Shown in pieces: positions 16,880 to 25,549 of a stretch of DNA of 64,000 bases. The notes under the pieces are model-generated. The model did not search any database. It saw nothing but the letters and a program-made list of their open reading frames with translations, and was not told the origin of the DNA. Each line of letters begins with the position of its first letter. Position 1 is the stretch's first letter. Source of the stretch: DAOUEX01 sp034430235 (GTDB lineage Bacteria > Chloroflexota > Anaerolineae > UBA2200); NCBI GenBank assembly GCA_964478075.1, contig CAYZGO010000008.1, forward strand, positions 53,428 to 117,427, in the 5' to 3' direction. Both the position numbers and the translations under genes were made by a program.

Positions 16880-17659
16880 ATGCATCGCTTTTTTATCCCT
16901 CCCGCCTGGTTCAAAGGTGACACCGTAACGCTTAAAGGCACGGTGGTACACCAGATCAAGAACGTCCTGCGCCTCAAGTCCGGTGATTCGATCGTGGTGT
17001 TGGACGACTCCGGCTGGGAGTACAAAGTGCGGCTTACCACTGTTGGGCATAAACAAGTGGGGGGCCGGATAGAGCACAAGGTGCTGGCCCGCACCGAGCC
17101 CAGGGCCAAGATCACCCTGTACCAGAGCATGCTCAAAGGTCGCAATTTCGAGTGGGTGCTGCAAAAAGGCACAGAACTGGGTATTGTGGAGTTTGTGCCC
17201 ATGGTCTCCAGCCGTTGTGTGATTGCCAGTCTGGATGACGTGAGTAAGCCCAAGTTAGGGCGCTGGCAAAGAATTGTGGTAGAAGCAGCAGAGCAGTCCT
17301 CGCGTGGCCGGTTGCCTCGCTTGCACGCACCCTTGTTGTTTCCTCAAGCCTGTGAAAGAGCGCGTCGCGCGGATCTGGCCTTGCTTCCCTGGGAAGGTGA
17401 AAGGATGAGAAGCCTGCGCTCTATGCTGGTGGACTCGGGCTACGTGGTGACCAAAGTGCAGGGGAAGGCTTCGTTCATCCGCAGGCCATTTTCTATTAGC
17501 CTCTTCATTGGCCCCGAAGGTGGCTTTACCATTCGAGAAGTTGACCAGGCTCGTCGCTATGGCGTTGCGCCAGTCAGCCTGGGACCGCGCATTCTACGCG
17601 CCGAGACCGCTGCCCTGGTTGCCACGACCATTGTTCTGTACCAATTGGGAGACATGTAG
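16880..17659 (+). CDS. rsmE: 16S rRNA (uracil-1498-N3)-methyltransferase RsmE
   Basis: This 259-residue SPOUT-class enzyme has an N-terminal PUA-like domain (MHRFFIPPAWF, VHQIKNVLRLKSGD). The knotted SAM-binding domain carries QKGTELGIVEFVPM, WQRIVVEAAEQSSRG, IGPEGGFTIREVD and LGPRILRAETAALVA. It methylates U1498 of the 30S subunit. The ATG at 16880 begins the canonical MxRFFI sequence; the frame stays open back to 16796 but that part is not RsmE-like. It follows prmA in a translation-related pair. Confidence 0.94.
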   Translation: MHRFFIPPAWFKGDTVTLKGTVVHQIKNVLRLKSGDSIVVLDDSGWEYKVRLTTVGHKQVGGRIEHKVLARTEPRAKITLYQSMLKGRNFEWVLQKGTELGIVEFVPMVSSRCVIASLDDVSKPKLGRWQRIVVEAAEQSSRGRLPRLHAPLLFPQACERARRADLALLPWEGERMRSLRSMLVDSGYVVTKVQGKASFIRRPFSISLFIGPEGGFTIREVDQARRYGVAPVSLGPRILRAETAALVATTIVLYQLGDM

Positions 17660-17698
17660 CACTGCTCACGGGGCTTTTGCCCCCTAGATTGGAGTTCT

Positions 17699-20548
17699 AT
17701 GGGCCGTACCTATGTCGCCCTGGACATCGAGACTACTGGTCTGGATGTAGCGCGGGATGCTATCATCGAAGTCGCTGCTGTAAGATTTCGCGATAGCGAA
17801 GTACTGGATAGCTGGTCCACTCTGGTTGACCCGAAACGTCCCCTGCCTTACAAGATACAGTTGCTCACAGGCATCAAACCCCAAGATGTGCGGCACGCGC
17901 CCGCAATTGCTGCTGTCACTGCCCCACTTGCCAGGTTCGTCCGTGATTGCACTATCGTCGGGCACACTGTGGGCTTTGACCTGGCCTTCCTCAGGAAACA
18001 CGGCATCTTGCTAAGGAATGCCAGGATTGATACTTATGCATTGGCCAGCATTCTGCTGCCAGAAGCCACTCGTTACAGCCTGGCTGCTCTTCTGGACGTC
18101 CTGGGTATCGAACTGAAGAATGGCCACCGTGCCCTGGCCGATGCCCTGGCAGCAAAAGACCTCTTTCTGGCCCTTGTTGATCGCGGGCTGCAGATGGATC
18201 TCGCCGTATTGCAAGCGATCAACCGCGTGGCTGCCAATAGCCATTGGCCGCTACGGCAGTTCTTTCGCGATCTTGAACGCGAGCAGGCGCGCACAGCTTC
18301 CATCGGCAACATACGTGAACAACTTCTGGGCAAAGGGGATCTGGATAGTGCCGCGCTGGGTCTGGTGATGGATCGGAGGGAGCAGCTAGAACCGCTGTGT
18401 CCGACAGCTACCATAAACTTGCTCGATGAGCGAACCCTGGTCGCCATGCTATCGCCTGGAGGATTGTTGGCAGAGCGCTTTGCGGGGTATGAATACCGTC
18501 CCCAACAGGTAGATATGCTAAGGGCAGTCACACAGGCCTACAATGAGGGGCAACAGCTCCTGGTAGAAGCCGGTACGGGCACTGGCAAGTCCATCGCCTA
18601 CTTGCTGCCCGCTATTCACTTTGCTGTACGCAATGGCCGACCCGTGGTTGTATCCACCAACACGATCAACTTGCAGGATCAACTTTTCAACAAAGACATC
18701 CCTGACCTGAAGAGAATACTACCCTTTGACTTCAGGGCGACACTGCTCAAGGGACGCAGTAACTATCTCTGCCTGCGTCGGCTGGCCATCTTCAGGCGCA
18801 GGGAATCCCTGGAGGCAGATGAAGTGCAAGTGTTGGCCAAGATTCTGGCCTGGCTTCCTGTTACCGAGACCGGCGACCGTGCAGAGTTGTCGCTTCGCGA
18901 GCGAGAACTTGCCGTGTGGAGCAAGGTACAGGCGGAGCAGGAGACCTGTCTGGGTGATCGTTGCCCGCACCGCAGGAAGGGCCGCTGCTTCCTGTATCGG
19001 GCGCGCCGCAGTGCACAGGGTGCCCATGTCATCGTGGTGAACCACGCCTTGCTACTGTCAGATATGTTGGTCTCCAACAGGGTCTTGCCCGAGTACCACC
19101 ATCTGATCATTGACGAAGCGCACCACCTTGAGGCCCGTGCTACGGAGCAGTCAGGCTTTGCTGTGAACCGAAGCCAGGCTTATTCTCTCCTGGCGGGCCT
19201 CGCTCAGCGGACGGCCACAGGTCAATACAGGGGATTCCTGCCTGGGATCCCACGGCATCTCCGCGGCAGCGCAGTGGCGGCAGAAACCCAGAAGCAGGTC
19301 AACGTGTACCTGGCCAAACTGCAGACTCAGGTTGAACAGGCCCCAAGGGCCATGGACAGCTTCTTCGATGGCCTGTTCCTTTTCGTTAATGAGACCTTGA
19401 TGTCAGAGTCACGGCGGGTCAACACTGCCTATGATCGCCAGATCGAACTGACCACTGGCGTGAGGATTCAACCCGGCTGGTCTGAAATCGAGATACTTGC
19501 AGATGATCTGGACAGTGCATTGCTCAAAGTCGAGCAGGGTCTGCAGGGCCTGCACGGCGGCTTCTCTGATCTGGAAGATCAGGACATTCCGAACTATGAC
19601 GATTTGCTGCAGGGGATTTGGGCTCGTTTAGAGCGTGTGAGGGAGTTACGGGAGCAGTTGCGAGTTATCATCACTCAGCCGGTGTCAGCCGGCATCTACT
19701 GGCTTAGCATAGGGGCTAGAGATAACGAGATTACATTGCATTCCGCACCTCTGCACGTGGGACAATTGCTGACGCAGAACCTGTTCTCCAGGTTAGAGAT
19801 GGTGGTTCTCACTTCGGCAACCCTGCGCACAGCCAACGGCTTTGGCTACATTCGTGAACGTCTGGGGTTAGAGGATGCTGAGGAATTAGCAGTGGGTTCT
19901 CCGTTCGATTACTCTAGTTCTACACTGCTCTACCTGCCCACTGACATTCCGGAGCCCGCTCGGCCAAACTACCAGAACATAGTATCCAAGGCCACTACTG
20001 ACTTGTGTCTGGCCACGGGAGGGCGGACACTGATTCTTTTCACTTCCCATAGGCAGTTGCAAGCAACATACCGCGCCATCACCAGGCCGCTGGAAGAAGC
20101 GGGCATCGTTGTTTACGGCCAGGGATTAGATGGATCGCGGCGGCAGTTACTCGAGAGTTTCAAGACTATTGCCCGTTCAGTGTTGCTAGGCACGAGGAGT
20201 TTCTGGGAAGGCATTGACGTTGTCGGCCCCGCTCTCAGTTGCCTGGTCATTGTCCGCCTGCCTTTCTCCGTGCCGTCTGACCCTGTTTTCGCGGCACGTA
20301 GCAGGACCTTCGAGGATCCCTTTGGGCAATATGCGGTGCCTGAGGCGGTGCTACGCTTTCGGCAAGGATTTGGCCGCTTGATCCGGAGTTGCACTGATCG
20401 TGGTGTCGTCGTTGTGCTCGACAAACGCGTCCTTAGCAAAAGCTACGGCTCGTCCTTCCTTGACTCTCTGCCAGATTGTACGGTATACCGTGGTCCGATC
20501 AGTAGTCTACCCGCGAGGGCTGCACGCTGGATTGAGGAAGAGCTCTAG
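17699..20548 (+). CDS. dinG: DnaQ-type exonuclease fused to a DinG-family helicase
   Basis: This 949-residue fusion has a DEDD 3'-5' exonuclease at residues 1-170 (YVALDIETTGLD, VGHTVGFDLAFL, HRALADALAAKDLF). An XPD/DinG-like superfamily 2 helicase follows. Walker A is EAGTGTGKSIAYLLP, the DEAH box is IIDEAHHLE, and motif VI lies near LRFRQGFGRLIRS. Four cysteines in RSNYLCLRRL and ETCLGDRCPHRRKGRCF are placed as in the iron-sulfur cluster domain of DinG. The same fusion is known from Firmicutes and Chloroflexota. It would act on DNA with 5' tails during repair or replication stress. The ATG is 39 bases after rsmE. Confidence 0.93.
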   Translation: MGRTYVALDIETTGLDVARDAIIEVAAVRFRDSEVLDSWSTLVDPKRPLPYKIQLLTGIKPQDVRHAPAIAAVTAPLARFVRDCTIVGHTVGFDLAFLRKHGILLRNARIDTYALASILLPEATRYSLAALLDVLGIELKNGHRALADALAAKDLFLALVDRGLQMDLAVLQAINRVAANSHWPLRQFFRDLEREQARTASIGNIREQLLGKGDLDSAALGLVMDRREQLEPLCPTATINLLDERTLVAMLSPGGLLAERFAGYEYRPQQVDMLRAVTQAYNEGQQLLVEAGTGTGKSIAYLLPAIHFAVRNGRPVVVSTNTINLQDQLFNKDIPDLKRILPFDFRATLLKGRSNYLCLRRLAIFRRRESLEADEVQVLAKILAWLPVTETGDRAELSLRERELAVWSKVQAEQETCLGDRCPHRRKGRCFLYRARRSAQGAHVIVVNHALLLSDMLVSNRVLPEYHHLIIDEAHHLEARATEQSGFAVNRSQAYSLLAGLAQRTATGQYRGFLPGIPRHLRGSAVAAETQKQVNVYLAKLQTQVEQAPRAMDSFFDGLFLFVNETLMSESRRVNTAYDRQIELTTGVRIQPGWSEIEILADDLDSALLKVEQGLQGLHGGFSDLEDQDIPNYDDLLQGIWARLERVRELREQLRVIITQPVSAGIYWLSIGARDNEITLHSAPLHVGQLLTQNLFSRLEMVVLTSATLRTANGFGYIRERLGLEDAEELAVGSPFDYSSSTLLYLPTDIPEPARPNYQNIVSKATTDLCLATGGRTLILFTSHRQLQATYRAITRPLEEAGIVVYGQGLDGSRRQLLESFKTIARSVLLGTRSFWEGIDVVGPALSCLVIVRLPFSVPSDPVFAARSRTFEDPFGQYAVPEAVLRFRQGFGRLIRSCTDRGVVVVLDKRVLSKSYGSSFLDSLPDCTVYRGPISSLPARAARWIEEEL

Positions 20549-20561
20549 AAGGAAGCGCACT

Positions 20562-21023
20562 CTAAAGTGCCGCAACTGGGACTGTGTCAGATTGAACCGG
20601 TGGCGGAGGCGGGACTTGGGCTGGGGTACGGTCGTTAGTCAGCTTCCACGAGATGAGTTCCAGCATGGTAATCAATTGAAACGGTTTGAGGATAACCGGG
20701 GCGCCGGTGGCGTTCAAGAAACGTTGCGTCGCCAAATTGGCAATATCCCCGGTGCAGAAGATAACCCGCTTGCTCAAACCAGGATACGAACTGCACAGTT
20801 GACGATAGAATGCCTCCCCACCCATAACTGGCATTCTGATGTTAGTGATAATCAAGACATAGTCCTGAAGAGACACTTTCTCCAGGGCCACTTGGCCGTT
20901 GCTAGCCATGTCAACATCATACCCTGCGATTCTCAGCACACGAGCCAGGATATCGAGGATATCCTGCTCATCGTCAACGATAAGGATTTTGCTTGGCACG
21001 GATGCACGGCTGGATTCACTCAT
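20562..21023 (-). CDS. Receiver-domain protein with the phosphoacceptor Asp replaced by Asn
   Basis: A CheY-like protein of 153 residues with no output domain. The acidic pair is Asp17-Asp18 (ILIVDDEQDILD), Thr is at 91 (FCTGD) and Lys at 113 (ILKPF), all conserved. The residue that should be the phosphorylated Asp is Asn61 (IITNIRMPVMGG), encoded by AAC at 20841-20843. As an Asn receiver it cannot take phosphate in the normal way and may act constitutively or through binding. It is the last gene of the putative operon 22090 to 20562, beginning 25 bases after the NHLP-like gene. A single G to A change from GAC would explain the substitution. Confidence 0.88.
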   Translation of the reverse strand: MSESSRASVPSKILIVDDEQDILDILARVLRIAGYDVDMASNGQVALEKVSLQDYVLIITNIRMPVMGGEAFYRQLCSSYPGLSKRVIFCTGDIANLATQRFLNATGAPVILKPFQLITMLELISWKLTNDRTPAQVPPPPPVQSDTVPVAAL

Positions 21024-21048
21024 TGATCTGATCCTTCAACGGCCTCGG

Positions 21049-21264
21049 CTAGAACCACTCGACTTCGTGTTCGTTCATCCACACAATAAGCTGCTCAGCG
21101 AACTGCTCGATGGTCGCAGCCCTTATAGCTGCAATGCCCCCGAGTTCGTTGGCTTCCAGGTTGAATTGAGCGAGCGCCCTCTTTGGGTTGTTCAAGAGTG
21201 TGCTACGGAAGCCATCATCAATGACTGCTGTGCCAATGATCTGAGAGAGAGATGCGGTCGTCAT
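21049..21264 (-). CDS. NHLP-clan (Os1348-like) small peptide
   Basis: A protein of 71 residues with AAGGAG 6 bases before its ATG. Its first half, LSQIIGTAVIDDGFRSTLLNNP followed by KRALAQFNLE, resembles the nitrile-hydratase-alpha-like leader peptides of the Os1348 type found in Chloroflexota. Those are putative precursors of ribosomally made, modified peptides. It lacks a Gly-Gly cleavage site and an obvious Cys- or Ser/Thr-rich core; the C-terminus WMNEHEVEWF is acidic and aromatic. No radical-SAM, lanthipeptide or YcaO enzyme is nearby. It may be a degenerate precursor, a regulatory partner or a signalling peptide. Family assignment is by pattern and not by a profile search. Confidence 0.65.
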   Translation of the reverse strand: MTTASLSQIIGTAVIDDGFRSTLLNNPKRALAQFNLEANELGGIAAIRAATIEQFAEQLIVWMNEHEVEWF

Positions 21265-21278
21265 CGTCCACTCCTTTC

Positions 21279-21893
21279 CTATGAGCTGTGTTTACTTTTG
21301 GATATGCTCTCTGTAGGACCAGCAGGTGAATGCTGCCCCAGCATAGCGCTTTGTATGAGAAAGAAGGCTCCCAGAGCAACGAGCACGTCGCCAACGCTGA
21401 AGACACTAGGCACAGGAAAGGGTCTGGGCAGCACAAAAACATCAGATAAAAGCCACAGCTTTGTCTCTTGTGGCGATAGGAGCATGTTTTTGCTGCTGTA
21501 GATGCGCATACCGGATGCCAGAGATGGTACGAGACCGGCATGTCCCACTTTGATGAGGGCCTCCGGTGTAATGGGCATCCAGCCACCATTGGTGACCATC
21601 ACTACGAGATTCAGCAGCAGGCCCAGCCCGATTAGCCTCACGCCCTCAAGATGGCGGTTGGCCCACACTGTAACCAACAGGAGCAGGTGGGAGCCCACGA
21701 AAATCAACTCTTGCCAGCCCCAGACGCCGATAGCCTTGCGTGAAGGTGTCTGGTAAATGAAAAGTGCCTGGGCAGCAAACGCTACCACCGCAAGTGCACC
21801 ACAACACAGTGGCACCGCTGCCAGTCCGTTGAATCGTCCACCTCGTAGCAATCCAATGACGATCGAAACGACAATGGCAGCTACAAGGATCAT
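21279..21893 (-). CDS. DUF5317 family integral membrane protein
   Basis: This 204-residue protein has about five hydrophobic segments and the features of DUF5317. These are the opening MILVAAIVVSIVIGLLRGGR, the central NLVVMVTNGGWMPITPEAL and the closing LPRPFPVPSVFSVGDVLVALG. The function is unknown. It sits between the small Gly-rich peptide gene (53 bases upstream) and the NHLP-like gene (14 bases downstream), all on the minus strand, so the four genes probably share one transcript. A role in handling or sensing the neighbouring peptide is a guess from position. Confidence 0.82.
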   Translation of the reverse strand: MILVAAIVVSIVIGLLRGGRFNGLAAVPLCCGALAVVAFAAQALFIYQTPSRKAIGVWGWQELIFVGSHLLLLVTVWANRHLEGVRLIGLGLLLNLVVMVTNGGWMPITPEALIKVGHAGLVPSLASGMRIYSSKNMLLSPQETKLWLLSDVFVLPRPFPVPSVFSVGDVLVALGAFFLIQSAMLGQHSPAGPTESISKSKHSS

Positions 21894-21946
21894 CTTAGAT
21901 CGAGTCTACCAGATAATCCTATCGGAATACCAAGTGCAGGCAAGGC

Positions 21947-22090
21947 CTAGGGGCCGGCTGGGCCGCCACCGCCAAAGCACTCAGGAGCACCGCTGCCGAG
22001 CACCAGCGCCGTGATGACCAACAGGGCCCAAATCAGACGCACAGTGTTGGCGCTCGTGAATTTGCAGACTGTAGGTAGCCACTTCTTCAT
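21947..22090 (-). CDS. Small exported or membrane peptide with a Gly-rich tail (47 residues)
   Basis: The ATG at 22090 has a strong ribosome binding site (GAGGAGAGG) and the frame ends at a TAG at 21947-21949. The peptide has a basic start (MKKWLPTVCKF), one hydrophobic helix (LIWALLVITALVLG, about residues 20-33) and a short tail GSGAPECFGGGGPAGP. The helix could be a signal peptide or an anchor; SGA-P would be a marginal signal-peptidase site. It is the first gene after the promoter and direct repeats at 22162-22206. I know no family for it. Real translation is supported by the ribosome binding site and promoter, not by homology. Confidence 0.6.
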   Translation of the reverse strand: MKKWLPTVCKFTSANTVRLIWALLVITALVLGSGAPECFGGGGPAGP

Positions 22091-22161
22091 TTGTCCTCTC
22101 CTCTCTTGTTGCTGGCTGCATAGTTACCCACATAGATTGCGCAGCTATCATTTATACGTAA

Positions 22162-22206
22162 ATTATAACACAGCCTGCTTTCGGAAGTGCTTACATAGGT
22201 GCTTAC
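22162..22206 (-). promoter_or_regulatory. Promoter with three direct repeats next to the -10 box
   Basis: On the minus strand TATAAT (22162-22167) drives the small-peptide operon. Upstream are GTAAGCAC (22199-22206), GTAAGCAC (22187-22194) and the degenerate GAAAGCAG (22175-22182), spaced exactly 12 bp apart, the last ending 7 bp from the -10 box. They occupy the -35 region, where no good -35 hexamer is seen. This layout suggests an activator that binds tandem sites on one face and replaces the -35 contact. Confidence 0.65.
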
Positions 22207-22224
22207 GAGAGGCCGCTAGAATAG

Positions 22225-22256
22225 AAAGAGGGCCACCACGTAGGTAAGCCCTCTTT
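22225..22256 (-). terminator. Probable terminator of the BTAD regulator gene
   Basis: A 9-bp perfect stem (AAAGAGGGC with GCCCTCTTT) and a 14-base loop, 33 bases after the regulator stop. On the minus strand it is followed by CTATTCT, a weak U-tract. It separates the regulator from the small-peptide promoter. Confidence 0.6.
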
Positions 22257-22288
22257 GCTGCCTAGATGCACGAGCCAAGCACGACGTG

Positions 22289-25200
22289 CTAGCCTGGTGC
22301 GATCTTGTCCTGCAGGATTTGCTCATAGAGTGCGGTGGTCTCCAGGGCCGGGTCGGCTCCGAGTTCCTTTTCCAGGAGTTCGGCAAGCTGATGGTAGCTC
22401 CTGAGAGCTGCGTTGCGCTCGCCCAGCAGCGTCTGGCAGAGCATGATTTCTCTGTGTGCGCTTTCCTGGTAGCTGTCCTTTTCCACCACCTTCTCATAGA
22501 AGCGCATCGCTTCCCGGTAATCTCCTTGGGCGACGTAGTATTCCCCTAGGCGCTGCAAAGCCAAGAGGCACTTCTGGAGCAAGTCCTCCCTCTTAAACAG
22601 GCACCACTCAGGACTTGCCGCAGGGGCCTCAAGGAAATCCCCCCGATACAGGACTACCGCGTCCTTGTAGTGTTGTATGGTCTTGGAGCGGTCAGTGGTC
22701 CAGGCCGATGTCGCCTTATTGATGGCTTCCTCGAACTCCTCCACGTCGAACCAGTAGTTGATACGACGATTGAAGAAATAGTGATCGTCCTCGTATTCGA
22801 CACAATCTTGTTGAGCGAGAGCCCGGCGAAGTCGGTAGAGCGCCACGTGGAACGAAGACCGCAACTTGGCTGGCGATAACTCCGGCCACAGATCGTTGCC
22901 AATCTGATCCTTGCGGCGCTGCTTATGGCACAAAAGGTAGAAGAGGAGCTCTTTTGACTTGGCCATGCCCCACTCGGCGTTCGTAACCAGCTTATCTCCC
23001 CTCAAGACCCTGCTTTCACCGAAGGCATAAACGCGCAAGAGAGGCTGAACGGCGGCGGGTTCTTGTTGGGCCAAGACTTCTGAACCAGGTGCAGCGGGAG
23101 CTGCTACTTTGCGCAAGAGGTGACCGATGAGAGTATCACCCATGCCTCTGGCCGTAGCGTATTCCATCACCAGCTTCGTCTCCCTGACTGCTGGCAGGAG
23201 AAACTGGTCGTAGCCCAGTTCTAGTAGGCAGTCCAGTAGTGCTTGTATGCAGTCGAGTGCTTCCTGAAACCGGCCAGCGACATAGTAAGCCTGTGCCAGA
23301 TAGAGGGTCGCTTTGGCTAATTCTCTCTTCGCGTCGCTGCGCACAAAGATATCGCGGGCCTGCGACAGGTATTGCTCTGCCTGTCTGATATTACCTTGCT
23401 GGTAGCTGATGACTCCCAACGAAATCTGATACAGCCCCATTTCATAAGCAGAGTCCCGTTCTTGCGCCCTCTCGTAGGCTTGACGCACAAAGTCAATCGC
23501 CAGAGCATCGTTGCCCATCAGCCGATGTGTATTGCCAATGGCATCCAGTAGATAACAGATGATGAAAGCTTCTCTCGACTGTCGCGCTGCCTGTAGTCCT
23601 TCTTCGTAGGCTTTGAGGGCTTCTTCGTATGCGCCCTGATCTCTGTGGATATCGCCAATGCCAGCCAGGATGAAGGCCGTGACGCGATCCAGGCCTGCCT
23701 TTCGTGCCTGATTAAGACCATCCTCGTAGAGCTGGAGGGCCTCAGCGTACTCGCCGCGGTAGTAGTGGCCGACAGCGATGTTGTTGATAATCAATGCCAC
23801 TAATCCTACGTTTCCTTTCTCTTTCCAGATTTCGAGCGCTTGACGAAAGTGCAGTTCGGACCCTGCCAGATTGCCGGCAAGTCGAAGGATAACCCCGAGT
23901 TGGTTGTGCACGTAACCGATATTGTTTACGTATCCCATCTGCTCGTACATGCTGAGTGCACGCCGCAATTCCTCCTCGCCTTCGGACAGATTGCCCAGAC
24001 GCGCCTGGCAGGTACCAATCTGGGTGTGAGCGGATGCAACAACTTGCATAACGTCCGTCTGTTCCTTGGCACCCTGTACAAGCGAGATAGCCTGCTTGCA
24101 CGCGTCTATGGCCTCTCTGAACTCGCCCTGAAAGCGTAGGACAGCGCTCTTCTCTACCAGTGTTTGGGCCTGTCCCAGATGATCGCCACGGTGAGCAAAT
24201 TCGGTGTATGCGCGGTCAAAGAGAGCGGCCGCCTGGTCCAACTCGCCAACCTCGGCATGTATCTTGGCCCTGAACCACAACAGGCGCGGCCTGACCTGTA
24301 CCATGTCCGGAGGCAATGCGTCTATCCAATATGCCAGGGTTTCTAGCTTGCCAGTGTCATAGGTCTCCCGAGCTATCTCCAGTATGGCTTTCACAGCGCT
24401 GTCGTAGTCTTTGCCCGTCAGGTAGTGTTGTATGGCTTTCTCAACTGCGCCACTTTCATGCAGCAGCCTGGCGGCGCGCAGGTGCAATGGGCGAACTTGT
24501 TTTGGCTTTCCTTCCTGGAGTTTGGTCAGAAGAAACTCGTGGAACAGATGGTGATACCTATACCATCTTTCCTCTTCCCTCTCCAGCCTGCTAACAAACA
24601 GGATTTTCTCCTCCAGCAGCTTCAGCGTCTCCCGAGAGTTGCTTACTCCGAGGAGTTCGTCACACAGCAGAGGGCTCATCTCCTCGAGTATGGAAGTGGA
24701 CATCAGGAAATCTCGCAAGGTAGGAGGTTGCTGGCTGAACACTTCGTTGGCCAGGTAGTCATAGACCTTGCTGTCAGAGCCTTGAATACGGATGATGCCC
24801 TCGAAGAGGCCCTTCCACATTGTGTGCGTGGTTAGCAAGATGCCGGTGATCCAGCCTTCTGATTTCTCGGCAAGCTCCTTGGCTGCTTCGTCTGGAAGGC
24901 GCTGGCCATAGTTCTGCAGGAGCAGCGCCTGAATCTCCTCAGGGGTGAATCTCAAGTCCTCAACGCCCAGCCCTGCGATCTCCTGGCGGGCAGTGAGTAA
25001 CGCCAGTCCACGAGGGGTCAGTGTAGGGACCGTGCGACTGGAGATAATAAAGTGGCAGTTCTCAGGCAGGTGCTGGACCAAAGCATCCAGCATCAGGTTG
25101 ACTGCCCGGCTGTTATCAACGAGGTGATAGTCATCAATCACTACGACAAAGTAATCAGGGATCGTCTCGTAAATCTCATTGACGAGAGAGCCAACGAGCA

Positions 25201-25540
25201 ATGTAGGATCAGATAGTTCTTCGCCAGCCTGAAGCAGCCTTCGAGAGCTCTGCCCGAACTTGGGGAAATGCTGGCTGATGGCAGCAATTAGATAGTCCAA
25301 GAAGACGCGCGGGTCGCGAGCGGACTCAACAATGGAAAGCCAGCACACGGGCAGGTCGGTATCGTAGGCATAATCAATGAGCAAAGACGTCTTGCCATAG
25401 CCGGCCGCGGCCGAAATGAGCAATAGCTTTCGGTCAATGTGCTCGTGTACAAAGTCAACGAGCCGTGGCCGATGCAGCAGATTGGCGCGCTTCCTAGGAG
25501 TAAGTATTTGAGTTATGATCAACTGGGGAGGGGTGGCCAT
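22289..25540 (-). CDS. STAND NTPase-TPR-BTAD transcriptional activator
   Basis: A 1083-residue MalT-like regulator. A STAND NTPase domain at the N-terminus has Walker A GYGKTS at residues 47-52 and Walker B FVVVIDDYHLV. It is followed by a long TPR solenoid (about residues 380-800). The C-terminal DNA-binding unit is an OmpR/SARP-type winged helix (LRVYAFGESRVLRG, LRSSFHVALYRLRRAL) plus a bacterial transcriptional activation domain. Such proteins usually bind a ligand on the TPR sensor, hydrolyse ATP and activate promoters through tandem direct repeats. It lies directly upstream of the small-peptide operon, whose promoter has such repeats. Its own start has an AAGG ribosome binding site and a palindrome 9 bases upstream. 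Confidence 0.9.
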   Translation of the reverse strand: MATPPQLIITQILTPRKRANLLHRPRLVDFVHEHIDRKLLLISAAAGYGKTSLLIDYAYDTDLPVCWLSIVESARDPRVFLDYLIAAISQHFPKFGQSSRRLLQAGEELSDPTLLVGSLVNEIYETIPDYFVVVIDDYHLVDNSRAVNLMLDALVQHLPENCHFIISSRTVPTLTPRGLALLTARQEIAGLGVEDLRFTPEEIQALLLQNYGQRLPDEAAKELAEKSEGWITGILLTTHTMWKGLFEGIIRIQGSDSKVYDYLANEVFSQQPPTLRDFLMSTSILEEMSPLLCDELLGVSNSRETLKLLEEKILFVSRLEREEERWYRYHHLFHEFLLTKLQEGKPKQVRPLHLRAARLLHESGAVEKAIQHYLTGKDYDSAVKAILEIARETYDTGKLETLAYWIDALPPDMVQVRPRLLWFRAKIHAEVGELDQAAALFDRAYTEFAHRGDHLGQAQTLVEKSAVLRFQGEFREAIDACKQAISLVQGAKEQTDVMQVVASAHTQIGTCQARLGNLSEGEEELRRALSMYEQMGYVNNIGYVHNQLGVILRLAGNLAGSELHFRQALEIWKEKGNVGLVALIINNIAVGHYYRGEYAEALQLYEDGLNQARKAGLDRVTAFILAGIGDIHRDQGAYEEALKAYEEGLQAARQSREAFIICYLLDAIGNTHRLMGNDALAIDFVRQAYERAQERDSAYEMGLYQISLGVISYQQGNIRQAEQYLSQARDIFVRSDAKRELAKATLYLAQAYYVAGRFQEALDCIQALLDCLLELGYDQFLLPAVRETKLVMEYATARGMGDTLIGHLLRKVAAPAAPGSEVLAQQEPAAVQPLLRVYAFGESRVLRGDKLVTNAEWGMAKSKELLFYLLCHKQRRKDQIGNDLWPELSPAKLRSSFHVALYRLRRALAQQDCVEYEDDHYFFNRRINYWFDVEEFEEAINKATSAWTTDRSKTIQHYKDAVVLYRGDFLEAPAASPEWCLFKREDLLQKCLLALQRLGEYYVAQGDYREAMRFYEKVVEKDSYQESAHREIMLCQTLLGERNAALRSYHQLAELLEKELGADPALETTALYEQILQDKIAPG

Positions 25541-25549
25541 ATCCCTTGT

